A DNA stretch of 64,000 nt from Schistosoma mansoni (lineage: Eukaryota > Platyhelminthes > Trematoda > Strigeidida > Schistosomatidae), in contig NC_031497.1 in assembly GCF_000237925.1 (NCBI RefSeq), positions 23,255,249-23,319,248 on the forward strand, read 5' to 3'. Every line of letters starts with the position of its first letter. The first letter of the stretch is position 1. Of the stretch, positions 1-10,419 are shown piece by piece. The notes under the pieces are model-generated. The model searched no databases. It was not told the origin of the DNA and saw only the letters and a program-made list of their open reading frames with translations. The position numbers were made by a program, and so were the translations under genes.

Positions 1-103
1 TAAAACATGCTGGCAAAGATACTCGTGGAGAAAATATAGTTGTTCTCGAGTGGAAGCTTGCCTTTTGGCGAAATTCTCCCATTTTCGAACAACGAGAAGC
101 GTA

Positions 104-307
104 CTATGCTTGTATGATTTTGAGATGATAGAGAAGATTTGTAGCGCAGGTGGATGATTTTGATGGAGTTTTGTTCTCTGAGCTGGATGGTTTGGTCGTG
201 CAGCTTTCATCGTTCTTCTGAACAAGATCATCAGTACAAACTTCGAGATTGACTCTTCCAGTCCCTGCATCACTGCTTCTGCGGTACGTCCGAATAGTTA
301 TGATCAC
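104..307 (-). repeat. Dispersed coding-like repeat of unknown origin
   Basis: A 67-codon frame encoding DDLVQKNDES and PSSSENKTPSKSS. A decayed second copy of part of it lies at 5740-5825 on the plus strand. Its presence in a second place among retroelements suggests a transposon-derived piece rather than a host exon. Confidence 0.4.
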
Positions 308-309
308 AT

Positions 310-1059
310 TGGGCTTCGTTTCGTTTGTTTGTAGATTTTATTACTGAACTTGAAATACATCATTAGACGTAAATAAATTAGTTCCAAAAACTGAAGTTTC
401 GTATGTTTTGGAAGATTTGTGTTCCTGGAGAGAAACTTTCACTTTATAAATTATGGCTGATCTTCATTATTTCTACCTTCTTTTCAGATTTCCCATATCA
501 TAATAATATATTTTTATTTCTTATAACTACTTCTGGTAAATAGCTGATTTTTTAAAATAGAGGAAAAATGAGCACATCAGTATCGATGTACTACCAAAAG
601 AGAAGCGAACCGAGAAAGAATGTCTTTAACTTTTAACTTTTATTATATTTGTTTCTACCATAAAGGTACATTGTGTGCTAGACAACTGTGAAGATTATGG
701 TTTATGAAAGAGTTTAGAAGCGACAAAAACATAGAGAAAAGTGTGTTGATGACTAAGTCAGCACATCAGATGAACTTATATCTATTAATGAAGGCGATAG
801 GCGACATATAGTAAGCGAAATTAGTACTGTTTTTAGCAAACTTTAATGTAATCATATTATTCTAATTTATTTAAACAAATTATTTTCTTAATATCAAAAT
901 GAGGATTTGTAGAGATGGTAGTATTTTCACAGTTGACTTGTGAACTCAACTATGAAAATTGTTTTCTTTTCTCACTTGTTACATACGAAGAATTGATGAT
1001 GATGATGATAATGATAATAAATATTGGGAAAAACATCTATTAACACATTTATACAACTC
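310..1059. other. No gene recognised
   Basis: AT-rich sequence with stop codons in all frames and a short GATGAT-type run near 995. Nothing supportable. Confidence 0.6.
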
Positions 1060-1185
1060 CAGCTGTAGCCCCATTCGGGGGCTACTGTCGGTCCAAAGCC
1101 CGGATAAAGGAGAAAGGGTTGAGCATGGGGTTAGCGACCCCATCCCTTAGAAAACTAACTCGCTAAAAAAAACGCTAACCAGGAA
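1060..1185 (+). repeat. GC-rich dispersed repeat, copy 1
   Basis: About 125 bp with hairpin TAGCCCC/GGGGCTA and the block CATGGGGTTAGC ... ACCCCATCCC. It matches 16585-16710. Much GC-richer than its surroundings. Probably part of a larger retroelement, not identified. Confidence 0.65.
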
Positions 1186-1413
1186 AAAGAAACATATTTA
1201 TACCCATTATGTTTTGCATTTGTATACTTCATGGGTATGTTTTGATTGACCTTAGAGCAACTGAAATTCATATGTAATCATAGTTCTTTTTTATTTAACT
1301 GTCACATATCAACTTAATATCACCAGTTACATGTACATCTCCTAAGGTAATTTGTTATTAATATGTTATGAATACAATCTTACCTTTTATAAATAAACAA
1401 CTTGGATTGATGT

Positions 1414-1957
1414 TTGTCTCAATGCCCCCAAATGCCCTGGTACGGCTGAGAGTGGGGAGTGTCAACTCTCCCTCTCGAAATGCTCTCACATAGCCACGCG
1501 TATATAGCCTCTGTCAGTGAAGTTCTACTCACTGCCTTCTCGTGGCCCTGGTGTTGTTTACAAAATTGAGAGGACGAAAATCGAATGCCCGACGTTCTAA
1601 CCGGGTTCGTGGACACGGAAAGTCCACCTAGGAGAGTTGGAAAACCCTGATTTCAAACCAATGGTACACATGTGATCCAGTATCCTGAGGGAACAAATGG
1701 CGTATGAATCAATCGTTGGTCACCGACTACCATGAGACTGCATCTCCTCACGATGCTTCACTGCTTTGTGGATCAGATCTTTGGGTTGAAGGCTCCGAGT
1801 GTGGTCCCCTAAGAAAACCACCTGTTTCAGTTTGGGCATCTGGTCAGTATCATAGCCCTCACAAAAATCAAATGAGATTTGTGTGACGCATATATATCTG
1901 GTGCCTATTTGTACCAATATTTATGTGTTTAAATAAATAAATAAAATTGTCTCAATG
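1414..1957 (+). mobile_element. SINE-like retroposon, full copy with target duplication
   Basis: A 522-bp element (1425-1946) starts CCCCCAAATGCCCTGG and ends in an (AAATA)n-type tail. The 11-bp direct repeat TTGTCTCAATG flanks it at 1414-1424 and 1947-1957. The A-rich tail and long duplication show target-primed reverse transcription driven by a LINE in trans. The many frames inside are not conserved between copies, so I treat it as noncoding. Confidence 0.88.
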
Positions 1958-2184
1958 TTTTACAAAAAGTGTTTATTTTGCTGATAGTTCCCATCACATA
2001 TTCACAATCGATGGAGAACTAGTGGAAGCTAGGGAACAGTGGATGGCAGTCTGTGATATGATGAACAAAAATTAGACCTGTGAGTCACGCCTCATTCCAT
2101 TATAGTGATATTGATCAACTGAAGTGATTTGTTTAATGGCATATTACATTTAATCATTTAATTTACAACAATTAGGACTTAGAT

Positions 2185-2345
2185 TAACTTAGTATTGTTT
2201 GTTTGAATCTTCCCATTGATGTTTAGGACTGCAACTGGTCAGTCTCTTATTGGCAAATGTGCATACTATACGTTTTGCCTCGATATAGCCTTAATTCACA
2301 AGCATTGTAAGCAAAGATGGATAGTGGCTAACAGTGGAATCCAGT
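2185..2345 (-). repeat. Sm-alpha-like linker fragment
   Basis: Matches 6055-6215: TTGTTTGAATCTTCCCATTG to AGTGGAATCCAG. It stops just before the hammerhead. Confidence 0.75.
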
Positions 2346-2603
2346 TTGATGCGCGTTTAAGACTTAGTTTTCGGTGCTACAAGAATTTGTACCTGCAACC
2401 GTCTAGTTGTTCGAACTTAAAACTTTCAGGATTTTTGGTAAAGAGATTACTTACAAGCTACTTAACAGGAATTTACTGGTCTATAACAGAAACCACTTCC
2501 GAGTAAGAATTTAGTTCAGTGTTTTCAGTAATTGGTTTACTTAGAACCATTAAAATTTATTTTAATAATTAGACCATAAAGAACAATATTTTCAGAATTA
2601 AAT

Positions 2604-2697
2604 GAATTCATCATATTTCAAGGCTTCTCATCAGCTTCAAACGGTCAAAATCAATGGAATTTTCAGCTGATGAGAAGCCATGTAATATAATGAATTC
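2604..2697. repeat. 94-bp foldback (near-perfect hairpin)
   Basis: Arms 2604-2636 and 2665-2697 are inverted repeats of 33 bp with about four mismatches, around a 28-nt loop. The innermost 15 bp (GGCTTCTCATCAGCT) are perfect. It could be a tiny MITE or a hairpin RNA. Confidence 0.7.
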
Positions 2698-3087
2698 TAT
2701 TTATTTAAGCTTATCAACAGATTAGAATGCATGAAATTTAAGCGTAGTTCATAAATGGATTGTAACTGATATCTCCAATCAAACTGAACTGTGATTGGTC
2801 GATGACTAAAGATAGAAATATCCAGCTACATTAAATACAGGAGAATATCTCATATTGTGAATTAATTCCACTCCTGATCTTGCTCTTGTCCAACATGTAC
2901 TATTATATTTATATATATTTGCAGTTATTGCTCTTTGGTTTTCACTCGAACTGTCGAATTTATATGACTGATTATCATATAATTAAGTAATTATAACAAA
3001 AACTAAATCAACCAACCGGTTATAAAAAGTTCACACAATAAAAAAGTGTAGTTTTTATGATTGAATAAACTATAAAACTGAAATAAT

Positions 3088-3277
3088 TACGCGAGACTGA
3101 TAGGTCCTGGGTTTGAATCTCGCAAGGTGGGATCGTGGATGCTCACTACTGAGCAGTTCCACAATAGGACAAAACGTCTGTCCAGTACTTCCAGGTTTTC
3201 CATGGTGGTGTAGCTTTAATTGACTTATGATTTCAGTTATATAAAAATTACTAAAATCTCCACAAAATCCCCTTCTA
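3088..3277 (+). repeat. Type 2 element, 5'-truncated, decayed hammerhead
   Basis: Begins in the tRNA-like block (GCGAGACTGATAGGTCC), has CTGAGCAG and CAAAAC in the ribozyme core, and ends with the right arm CTCCACAAAATCCCC. Confidence 0.7.
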
Positions 3278-3684
3278 ATAATTACATTTTAATCGACGAA
3301 TGTTGGTAATAATGTGTCTCCATACAGAAGATTTCTTCATTCAACATAGGTTATTCATACATAACTTGTTTCCAAAAACACTTTCATAATTTCATAGTTT
3401 ATTATATAATTATGTATACTTTTCAACTTGAATTGTGGATGCTTATAAAGATTTCATTCTTGTTCATTGTAAAGTTTTCATGGTTGATTCATCGAGCTTC
3501 TTTGTAACAAATAAATAAACAAACTTATCACATAATGGGTATTCTGGAGAGCTTATGATTCACAATACTTCTCTATCTAGGTTTCATTTTTTCCAAATGT
3601 AATCAACATTTGTAAATAGAAGAATAACATTTTCTTTATTGTAATGAACTTATTTGTTTTTAAATTGAAGACATTATTAAACAA

Positions 3685-4010
3685 GCGATCGATGGTTAGA
3701 GATCTTGAATGACATGGCTCAAAATCGTTTGCAATGGCGAAGATGTATCCACTCTTTGTGTTCTCCCCAAATTCTAATCTCCTGAATTCTTCATGTCTCT
3801 ATCTTTTTTCTCTTTCCAAATTTATTTCACTGAATTATACTCCTTCAATAACATCTTCAAACCCTAATCTTTCACATTGATGCTTATACTCTTACTACTT
3901 CTACTACTATGGGATTTGAATCGACAACTGGATCTCTGTGCTAATTTGGTATGGCAACTCGAACTGAAGTACGTACGTACGAAGTTCTACGTTGTGGCTG
4001 ACTGAAACAA
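3685..4010 (+). repeat. RTE-type LINE 3'-terminal fragment
   Basis: Matches the last ~320 bp of the 24515-25212 copy, from GGTTAGAGATCTTGAATGAC to TTCTACGTTGTGGCTGACTG. A very short 5'-truncated insertion. Confidence 0.82.
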
Positions 4011-4417
4011 ACTAAATACGTATTCAGTTTTCTGACAAGTTGCTATATTACGTTTTAGTTTATTTTATAAGCATATAGCTTTTTCTTAAATATTGTGAAA
4101 TGTCAATTCATTCTTTGGACAGTCAATCGTGGAAAAATAAGTAATTTTCAGTGATACTCCATCTGAGACTAAATCCGTGACGAATACCTTCTACAGATTG
4201 AAACGATCAACAAAAAACTATGCCATTTAATCTATGATAGTTAGATTACTTGTGACTTATTTTTAAATTATCGAATGCTACTAAAATCACGAAGCAGTTG
4301 GTCTAATTTGACAGAGATGATCATGAAATATTCCATATTTATCAAACCACTGTCAGTATTGTCATTTAACGTTAATGAGAACTGAAGTAAGATAATGTAG
4401 TTACACTTAACAATAAA

Positions 4418-4676
4418 CTGTGATATGCTTGATGCTATTACGAGTTCACCTTACTCGGTAAACGAAACGAAGGTAAAAGTAACAGTGACACGATTGGCTA
4501 TTCTAATTCATTTTCCCGGCCCTGCTAACTAGATCAAGAAGTCATGATAAGGCACAGAGAATATATTCTACACTCACCCAGAAAATACGAGGTCACTAAG
4601 CACACAAATTAAGCTTATTTCTACAATGATAGAAACGCCCTTCCAAGTGATTTCTGGGGATCTAACATCCCTAACA
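4418..4676. repeat. LTR-like repeat (family B), internally deleted
   Basis: Matches both ends of 7868-8286 (blocks reading GTGACACGATTGGCTATTC and GGGGATCTAACATCC) but lacks about 160 bp from the middle. Confidence 0.62.
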
Positions 4677-5199
4677 AACTGTAGACCTATGAGTTGTAGG
4701 ATGATTAGTTATAGGAAAGAAGAGGCTGAATACAAGAGATATTCAAAGTCAGTATCACTTAAATGATTGGTCCTCTATCCTTACTACTGAAAATGTATTT
4801 ACTTCTCGTCCTTTTATTCCTCCCACAGTTATTTAGTTGCTTAGCTGGTTTCCTTTTATTGTTCTCTTTCAAAGTCTCACTATTGGTGTGTTTTTTGACC
4901 AAATTCTGTGTTGTTGCGTAAAGTCACTTTTGTTCCAGTTTACGACTCATATGGGTGTTAAATCATTTATATAATTCACGTCAATAAGTTTTATTCCGTT
5001 AATTTATTATCAAACGTCGTAATTCCATAAACCAGAGAACATTGATTGAACAGTAACATTTTCAGCTTCTGTTTAACTCGACATTATTAGGTTAGTGGAT
5101 GAAAATACTATCAGTAAGAAAAATAGATACAAAGCATCTATATTGCTTTTAAATACAATAAACCTATTGTATATAAACAATTTGAAAATGGTATTTGCT

Positions 5200-5602
5200 T
5201 TACTATAGTTGAAATCATGAGTCAATTGAAGCTAGACAACCATAGAAAACCTGGAAATACTGGAAGACCGTTTCGCCCTATTATCGGACTCCTCAGCAGT
5301 GCGCATTCGCGATCCCGCCACGCGAGATTCGAACCGAGGACCTATCAATCTCGCGCGCGAGCGCTTAACCACTAGACCACTGAACCGGTTGGCATCCATC
5401 GGTGTTAATGTCTAACTTCAACCAATCCACGAAATTGAGCATCCATTCACCAATGTCTTCAGTGAGTTGATATCTCCTAACAGACCTGGTTGAACTCTAG
5501 TGCTTCGAGGTTTTCTATGGAGGTCTGGCTTCAATCGACTCATGAATTTTTAACTATATAAAATGACTAAAATCTCCACAAAATCCCCTTCTGATTTGCT
5601 TT
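5200..5602 (-). mobile_element. Type 2 element, near full length
   Basis: Left arm GTTGAAATCATGAGTCAATTG; hammerhead-like core at 5257-5302 (minus) with intact CTGAGGA and GAAA but UUC before the site and a weak stem III. The tRNA-like block follows at 5310-5390 (GGTCTAGTGGTTAAGCGC in reverse). Right end CTCCACAAAATCCCCTTCTGA. Confidence 0.76.
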
Positions 5603-5835
5603 ACTAATCAATCATTACCCAAACAATTTATTCGTGGATATTTCAAGGTACAAATAACTTATTATACATTAGATTGAATACTGAACGTTTCAATTATATA
5701 TTAAAAAAAGATTTAGCTTGTACAATATAACTCCTACCCGAAGTTTGTGCTGATGATGTCTTTCAGAAGGAAGATGAAATCTCCATGACCAGACCATCCA
5801 GCTCAAAGAACAAAACTCCATCAAAATAACTAAAT

Positions 5836-6298
5836 TGTAAGCAAAGATGCATAGTGGCTAGCAGTGGAATCCAGGACGCGCGTTTCGTCCTATTTCGGAT
5901 TCGTCATCTGGATGTACCTACATCTCAGAGTTGACGTTCACTCTGAGACTCGAACCCAGTACTGTTCGCTTCAAACGTCATCACCTTATTTACTCAGCTA
6001 CTGAGTCCTGATAGCCACTTGCTTGTGCAGTGGGATGAAATTTAAATTCACTTGATATTGTTTGTTTGAATCTTCCCATTGATGTTTAGAACTGCAACTG
6101 GTCAGTTTCTAATTGGCATATGTGCATACTGTGCGTATTGCCTCGATATAGCTTTAATTCACAAGCATTATAAGCAAAGATGGATAGTGGTTAGCAGTGA
6201 AATCCAGAAAGCGCGTTCGTCCTATTTCGGACTCGTCAGCTGGATGAACCTGCATCTCAGAGTTGATGTTCACCCTGGGACAATAAACTTCATTTATT
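5836..6298 (-). mobile_element. Sm-alpha-like retroposon (type 1), tandem one-and-a-half unit
   Basis: Two hammerhead regions lie 333 bp apart in the same orientation, showing a head-to-tail dimer. Between them are the tRNA-like block (5945-6010) and the linker with TTGTTTGAATCTTCCCATTG. Hammerhead 1 (5869-5913, minus) keeps the GTC site and perfect stem I, but CTGA is ATGA. Hammerhead 2 (6202-6245) keeps CTGACGA but has lost one A of GAAA. Tandem Sm-alpha repeats with self-cleaving hammerheads are a known schistosome feature. Confidence 0.82.
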
Positions 6299-6589
6299 AG
6301 AAAAAACCGATTAAAATAAATGTTTATCAATGTGTTTTTCAAAGGTAAACAAAATAATTTGACAAGAATTATAAGACTGACTAGATATAATTCCAATGTA
6401 TAGAAGATCAAAGAAAATAAGATTTTCGGCAAAATTTTTAAAGTAGACATGATAAATTTGTTTTGATAAAACAAAGTATATTGAAAAAATGTGACATAAG
6501 TTCATAAACATTTAGATGACAGTTTGTTTTTATTTTGATTAAAGTTCATTTATACTATCATTTCATTTGGAGAGTTGAATTATTTAGAT

Positions 6590-7472
6590 ATATTGTGGTG
6601 TGAGCTACTTATATTCACACAAGTAGTATATTAACGATGGTCGGGTATTGAATGCATTTCAATATAAGATCGATAAGGAGAGGATGGGAACTGGACGCAA
6701 TTGGTATGAAAATGCATGAACAATAATGATCAAAGACGATGGACTGATATTTGCAGAAGAAACAGTCTAGAGGAGCAATCGTGATCTGAAAATTAGGGTG
6801 TGTGATCATGTACCAAAATGGTTACAGAAACAGATAGAATCAAATGACCTGATAAGAGTAGAGGATAAACATCCATCATCCTCTATTGCTAAACATATAA
6901 TCGAAACAGGCCATAAGATTGATCTTAACTCGGCTTTTGTGGTGTTGTATAAAAGTGTAAAAGGGCGTATACTAAGGTTTATTGAAGCCTTAGCCATACG
7001 AAAATTCAAACCCCCTTTGTGTATTCAAAAAACAGTTTGTTCTCACCTTAAACCTACCCTGGTAATATTAGTTTATTATCCATAGTGATTAGGTTTCAAA
7101 TTATTTTCACATTATTATTATTATTATTATTATTATCCTTGTCTCCTCTTACCCCCCTCCCCATTTCCAATCAAGTTGACCTTTTATTTATATATATAAA
7201 TGTTCTTAACAAGTATATGTGTGATCAGATTATTCGAAATGTATTGCGCTAATATATCACATAGTTCTGATAATCTTCGTCTTCTTATTACTACACTATC
7301 AAAATTTATCAAAGGGACTAATTGCTTTAAAAGTCAAGATTAAGACAATTGATTGATAATTTGCAAATTAACTGTTTACTGTATGGTTGTCAGCTTTTAG
7401 TGAGATGGTCTGTAATTTTGTGCCTAAATACATTCGATTGTCCCCACTCGTCTTCGTGTTTACTACAATACT
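6590..7472 (+). pseudogene. Penelope-like element 3' region with C-terminal coding fragment
   Basis: The open piece 6798-7085 encodes PSSSIAKHIIETGHKIDLN, then ALAIRKFKPPLCIQK, the pattern seen at the C-terminal (GIY-YIG endonuclease) end of Penelope-like retroelements, known in schistosomes as Cercyon. The flanks 6590-6780 and 7320-7472 match the short elements at 21290-21600 and 63295-63600. The frame ends in TAG at 7083; no polymerase region remains. Confidence 0.65.
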
Positions 7473-7479
7473 ACCAGTG

Positions 7480-7745
7480 TAAAAGTTGATTGGTTTCAAA
7501 ATTAATTAAGATATGAGGTATTTGGAATAATATTATACAAATTGACATTAACACCGTCGGATGCCGATTCAGTGGTCTATCGGTTAAGTGCTCTAGCGCG
7601 AGACTGGTATGTCCTCGGTTTGTATCTCGCAAGGTGGGATCGTGGATGAGCACTGCTGAGGAGTCCCATAGTAGGATGAAACGTCGTCCAGTACTTCCAG
7701 GTTTTCCATTATGGTGTAGCTTCAATTGACTCATGAATTCAAGTA
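7480..7745 (+). mobile_element. Type 2 element with hammerhead core, left end missing
   Basis: tRNA-like block 7560-7640 (AGTGGTCTATCGGTTAAG ... CGGTTTGTATCTCGC), hammerhead at 7650-7694, then the right arm CTTCCAGGTTTTCCAT ... TCAATTGACTCATGAATT. Confidence 0.72.
7650..7694 (+). ncRNA. Hammerhead ribozyme core, near-intact
   Basis: GCACTG, CTGAGGA, GTCC/GGAT, GAA, ACG-T-CGT, GTC site, CAGTAC. The core is intact; stem I has one mismatch and stem III a one-base loop, so activity is uncertain. Confidence 0.6.
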
Positions 7746-7867
7746 TAATATAAATTCATTTATTTCTTGAATTCTTCTCAAATGTTTACAACTTAAAATC
7801 ATAGTATTTATTATTAAGACGAAATAAGTATATATAATTTATCTTGAATACATGTTAAATAGATTTT

Positions 7868-8286
7868 TGATGTGCTGGATGCTAATTACGAGGTCTCTTT
7901 ACTTGGTAACGGAACAAAGACCAAAGACACAGTGACACGATAGGCTATTCTAATCCGTTGTCCCAGGTCCAGCTAACTAGAGTGAGAAGTCCAAGACGGA
8001 AGTGGGGCAAATGTATTTCGTAAGCAGCTAGAAGCACAAGCAATCACAACGGGAAGAAATCAAACGTACATATACAGCATAAAACTGTCCTTCGGAAACG
8101 TTACAAAACAGCATACAAAAAGATACAACGAACTAATAGCAATTGAGATTTTCCTGAGCGGGAAATACGACATGAAGGTGAAAAGAACGCTTTTGGCGCG
8201 AAAATAACGAAATTCAAGTTTTCAAAATAAAATTACAAAAATAAGTCATTAACCAAGTGAGTTCTGGGGATCTAACATCCCCAACA
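7868..8286. repeat. LTR-like repeat (family B)
   Basis: About 420 bp from TGATGTGCTGG to CATCCCCAACA, TG...CA ends. Second, shorter copy at 4418-4676. Flanks ATTTT/ACTTT may be an imperfect duplication. Confidence 0.62.
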
Positions 8287-8450
8287 ACTTTATTTAGATT
8301 CATAAATGAGTGAAAGGTGTATGTAGCTTAGTATATTTAGTAAATATATAACAATTCAGTATAACTCATAATTATATTCTATTACATAACATTACATATT
8401 ATTTAACAATTATTAAAACTATATAATATTTTCATAACTATTCTAAAAAT

Positions 8451-9639
8451 ACATTTTAAGAAATCTTAATTGGTAAGTCGGCGAGACTATAATTTATGGA
8501 CGACTTTTGGGCGAATCTTAAATGACCCTGAGAAATGGTAGACAATCAGTAAACAGTCAGCATAGAGTAAAAACATATTATACAAAACCAAAGAATTAAA
8601 GTGGATACGCTTCTTTTATATGGTCCAAAAACTTGTCAAGGTTAGAAAAAGGTTCAAAGGTTCCAAAATCGTAATGCATAAGGTAGAGGAACTCATCTAT
8701 ATGGCTCCATAATAGTTGGTTCTGTGAGCCATGATAAGGTCACAGAAACCCTCCCAGCCTCGATCACATAGTTTCACTATTGTTTGTGTGTATTCCGGTT
8801 GTGTAAGTTTATCTTTTTTATTATGGATATGTCCCTACAACACTCATACCACTGAACAGCCGAAGCTTCTGTAACATCTGCGATTATTGCAACCAATGTT
8901 ACTGGTGCTTTTATTATACAGTTGGCGGCAATTATTATAATATGCCTTAGTTTCAATCTGGACCGAGCGATAAAGGTTTCTATTCTAGCAAAGGTCTTCC
9001 TTCAACATATATTGCATCGAAGGACAACATCATGGTAGTCTTCACAAGGTCTACAAGTCATTTAATACCCGCAATTACAAATACAGGAACTTCTTAGTAG
9101 TTTCATTTGTTGTAGCCGCTTAATTGTCAAGTCTTCTCTAAAATTCTCTGTGTACCGATCGTACATGAGCATCAGGTACTGAGATTAGCGCCGTGACCTT
9201 GAAATCCCTCAAACGCTTCTGATTGGCTCGTACATAAATTATAGTCTCGCCGATAAGTCTTGTTAATTGAACTCTATATTCGTGATCCTAAGCTAGTCTC
9301 GTAACTCTCAAGCTAAATCTAGATAGCGACTAAAACACGAGGGAAAAGGCGCAAAATATGCGAGAAGCATTATACTCTAAAGGTTCATCTATGTACAGAA
9401 AATATAGAGTTTTTTATAGTATTTTAGAAGTCCTTAGGTTTTCCTGAAAATTCTAGAATACTACTCAACATAGTAGAGGTAGTGTAGTAATCAGCCAATC
9501 AGAACGTCTATATATGACTTTACATTTTCGTGATGTTTCTATCAAAACTTCTAATCAAACGCTAATTGGATAAAATACTTCTTAATGTTTCCTAAGCTTG
9601 TCATGTCGATTGAGAGAAATTTTGAGGATCTCTCCAACA
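8451..9639. repeat. Solo-LTR-like repeat (family C), interrupted by Merlin
   Basis: The part after the transposon (9252-9639) matches 12996-13357 and ends CTCCAACA. A short part before it (about 8451-8479) matches the start of that copy. The Merlin element sits about 25 bp inside the LTR-like unit. Confidence 0.65.
8472..9259 (-). mobile_element. Merlin-type DNA transposon, decayed, with TIRs and 8-bp duplication
   Basis: The element 8480-9251 has terminal inverted repeats of about 20 bp (GGCGAGACTATAATTTATG at the left, its complement at the right). It is flanked by GGTAAGTC (8472-8479) and GATAAGTC (9252-9259), an 8-bp duplication with one mismatch. Minus-strand translation of 8740-9160 gives a broken transposase start: LLRSS.ICNC, RPCEDYHDVVLRC, IARSRLKLRHIIII. 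A Cys-rich ribbon followed by such a helix, with 8-bp duplications, fits Merlin (IS1016-related) transposons. In-frame stops and short length mean it cannot move on its own. Confidence 0.78.
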
Positions 9640-9893
9640 GTAATAAAAATTAATAATCTTGAATATGTGAGAATCATTTAGTATAATATGAAAACTTGAG
9701 ATAAGTGGAATATATAATAATGTTTGATTGATTGAAAACAAAATAAATGTGATTCAATGTAAAGACAATATGTCATGGTGATAATATTGAAAAGAAACCA
9801 ATCTATAACCAATCTACAGTACTTGGATACATGGATATTATGATAATGATTTAGTATTCAAAAGGGAAACATGTATAGCTGAATAAATCACTA

Positions 9894-10419
9894 TTACCTG
9901 TTATATCTTGTGGCCTAGTGGATGCCTAGTTAATGTATGAAGTGATACGACCGCCAATCAGAGTGCAGCGAATTATCAATTGAAACAGTGACACACGAAA
10001 ACCGTATGATCAGTACAGAGTGCTTATCGATCCTGCATCTGCCTAGCCCAGCCAGTTAAGTCCAAAACATCAATAACAGCCTCTGTAGTATGAAGCATTA
10101 TTCTCAAACATACTGAGTTTATATACCAAACAAACTAACCACATCTTACCAATAAAATAGAAAATAACATTTGTACAAGATTTAGCCAAATGTGGCAGTG
10201 AATAGGGGGAACATTAATCAATAGACTGGGGATAACTCAAGAATGATAAATCGTACAATAATAGTCCAAGAGTCAAAATAAAGCTCACAATGAAAGGAAC
10301 ATGAATATGAGTAGTTTAATTATTTAGCAAATATACGATAAAAATTATATGCATAATATTGATCAATAAATGGATCCCAAAGTTACCATTCACTATTGTT
10401 ATCGGGGCATAACATTACC
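9894..10419 (-). repeat. Solo LTR (family A) with 5-bp target duplication
   Basis: 9899-10414, starting TGTTATATC and ending GGCATAACA; perfect duplication TTACC at 9894-9898 and 10415-10419. One of at least five copies. TG...CA ends and a 5-bp duplication show it is the recombination remnant of an LTR retrotransposon. Orientation is relative to the 34225 copy. Confidence 0.88.

Larger units (their letters stand above)
2700..5195. other. AT-rich spacer between annotated repeats
   Basis: Outside the type 2 fragment (3088-3277), RTE tail (3685-4010) and family B LTR (4418-4676) I see no coding frame or structured element. Confidence 0.55.

Noticed and set aside
6154-6511. 106- and 66-codon minus-strand frames
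   Set aside because: Low-complexity Ile/Leu/Phe text from AT-rich DNA, partly through an Sm-alpha copy.
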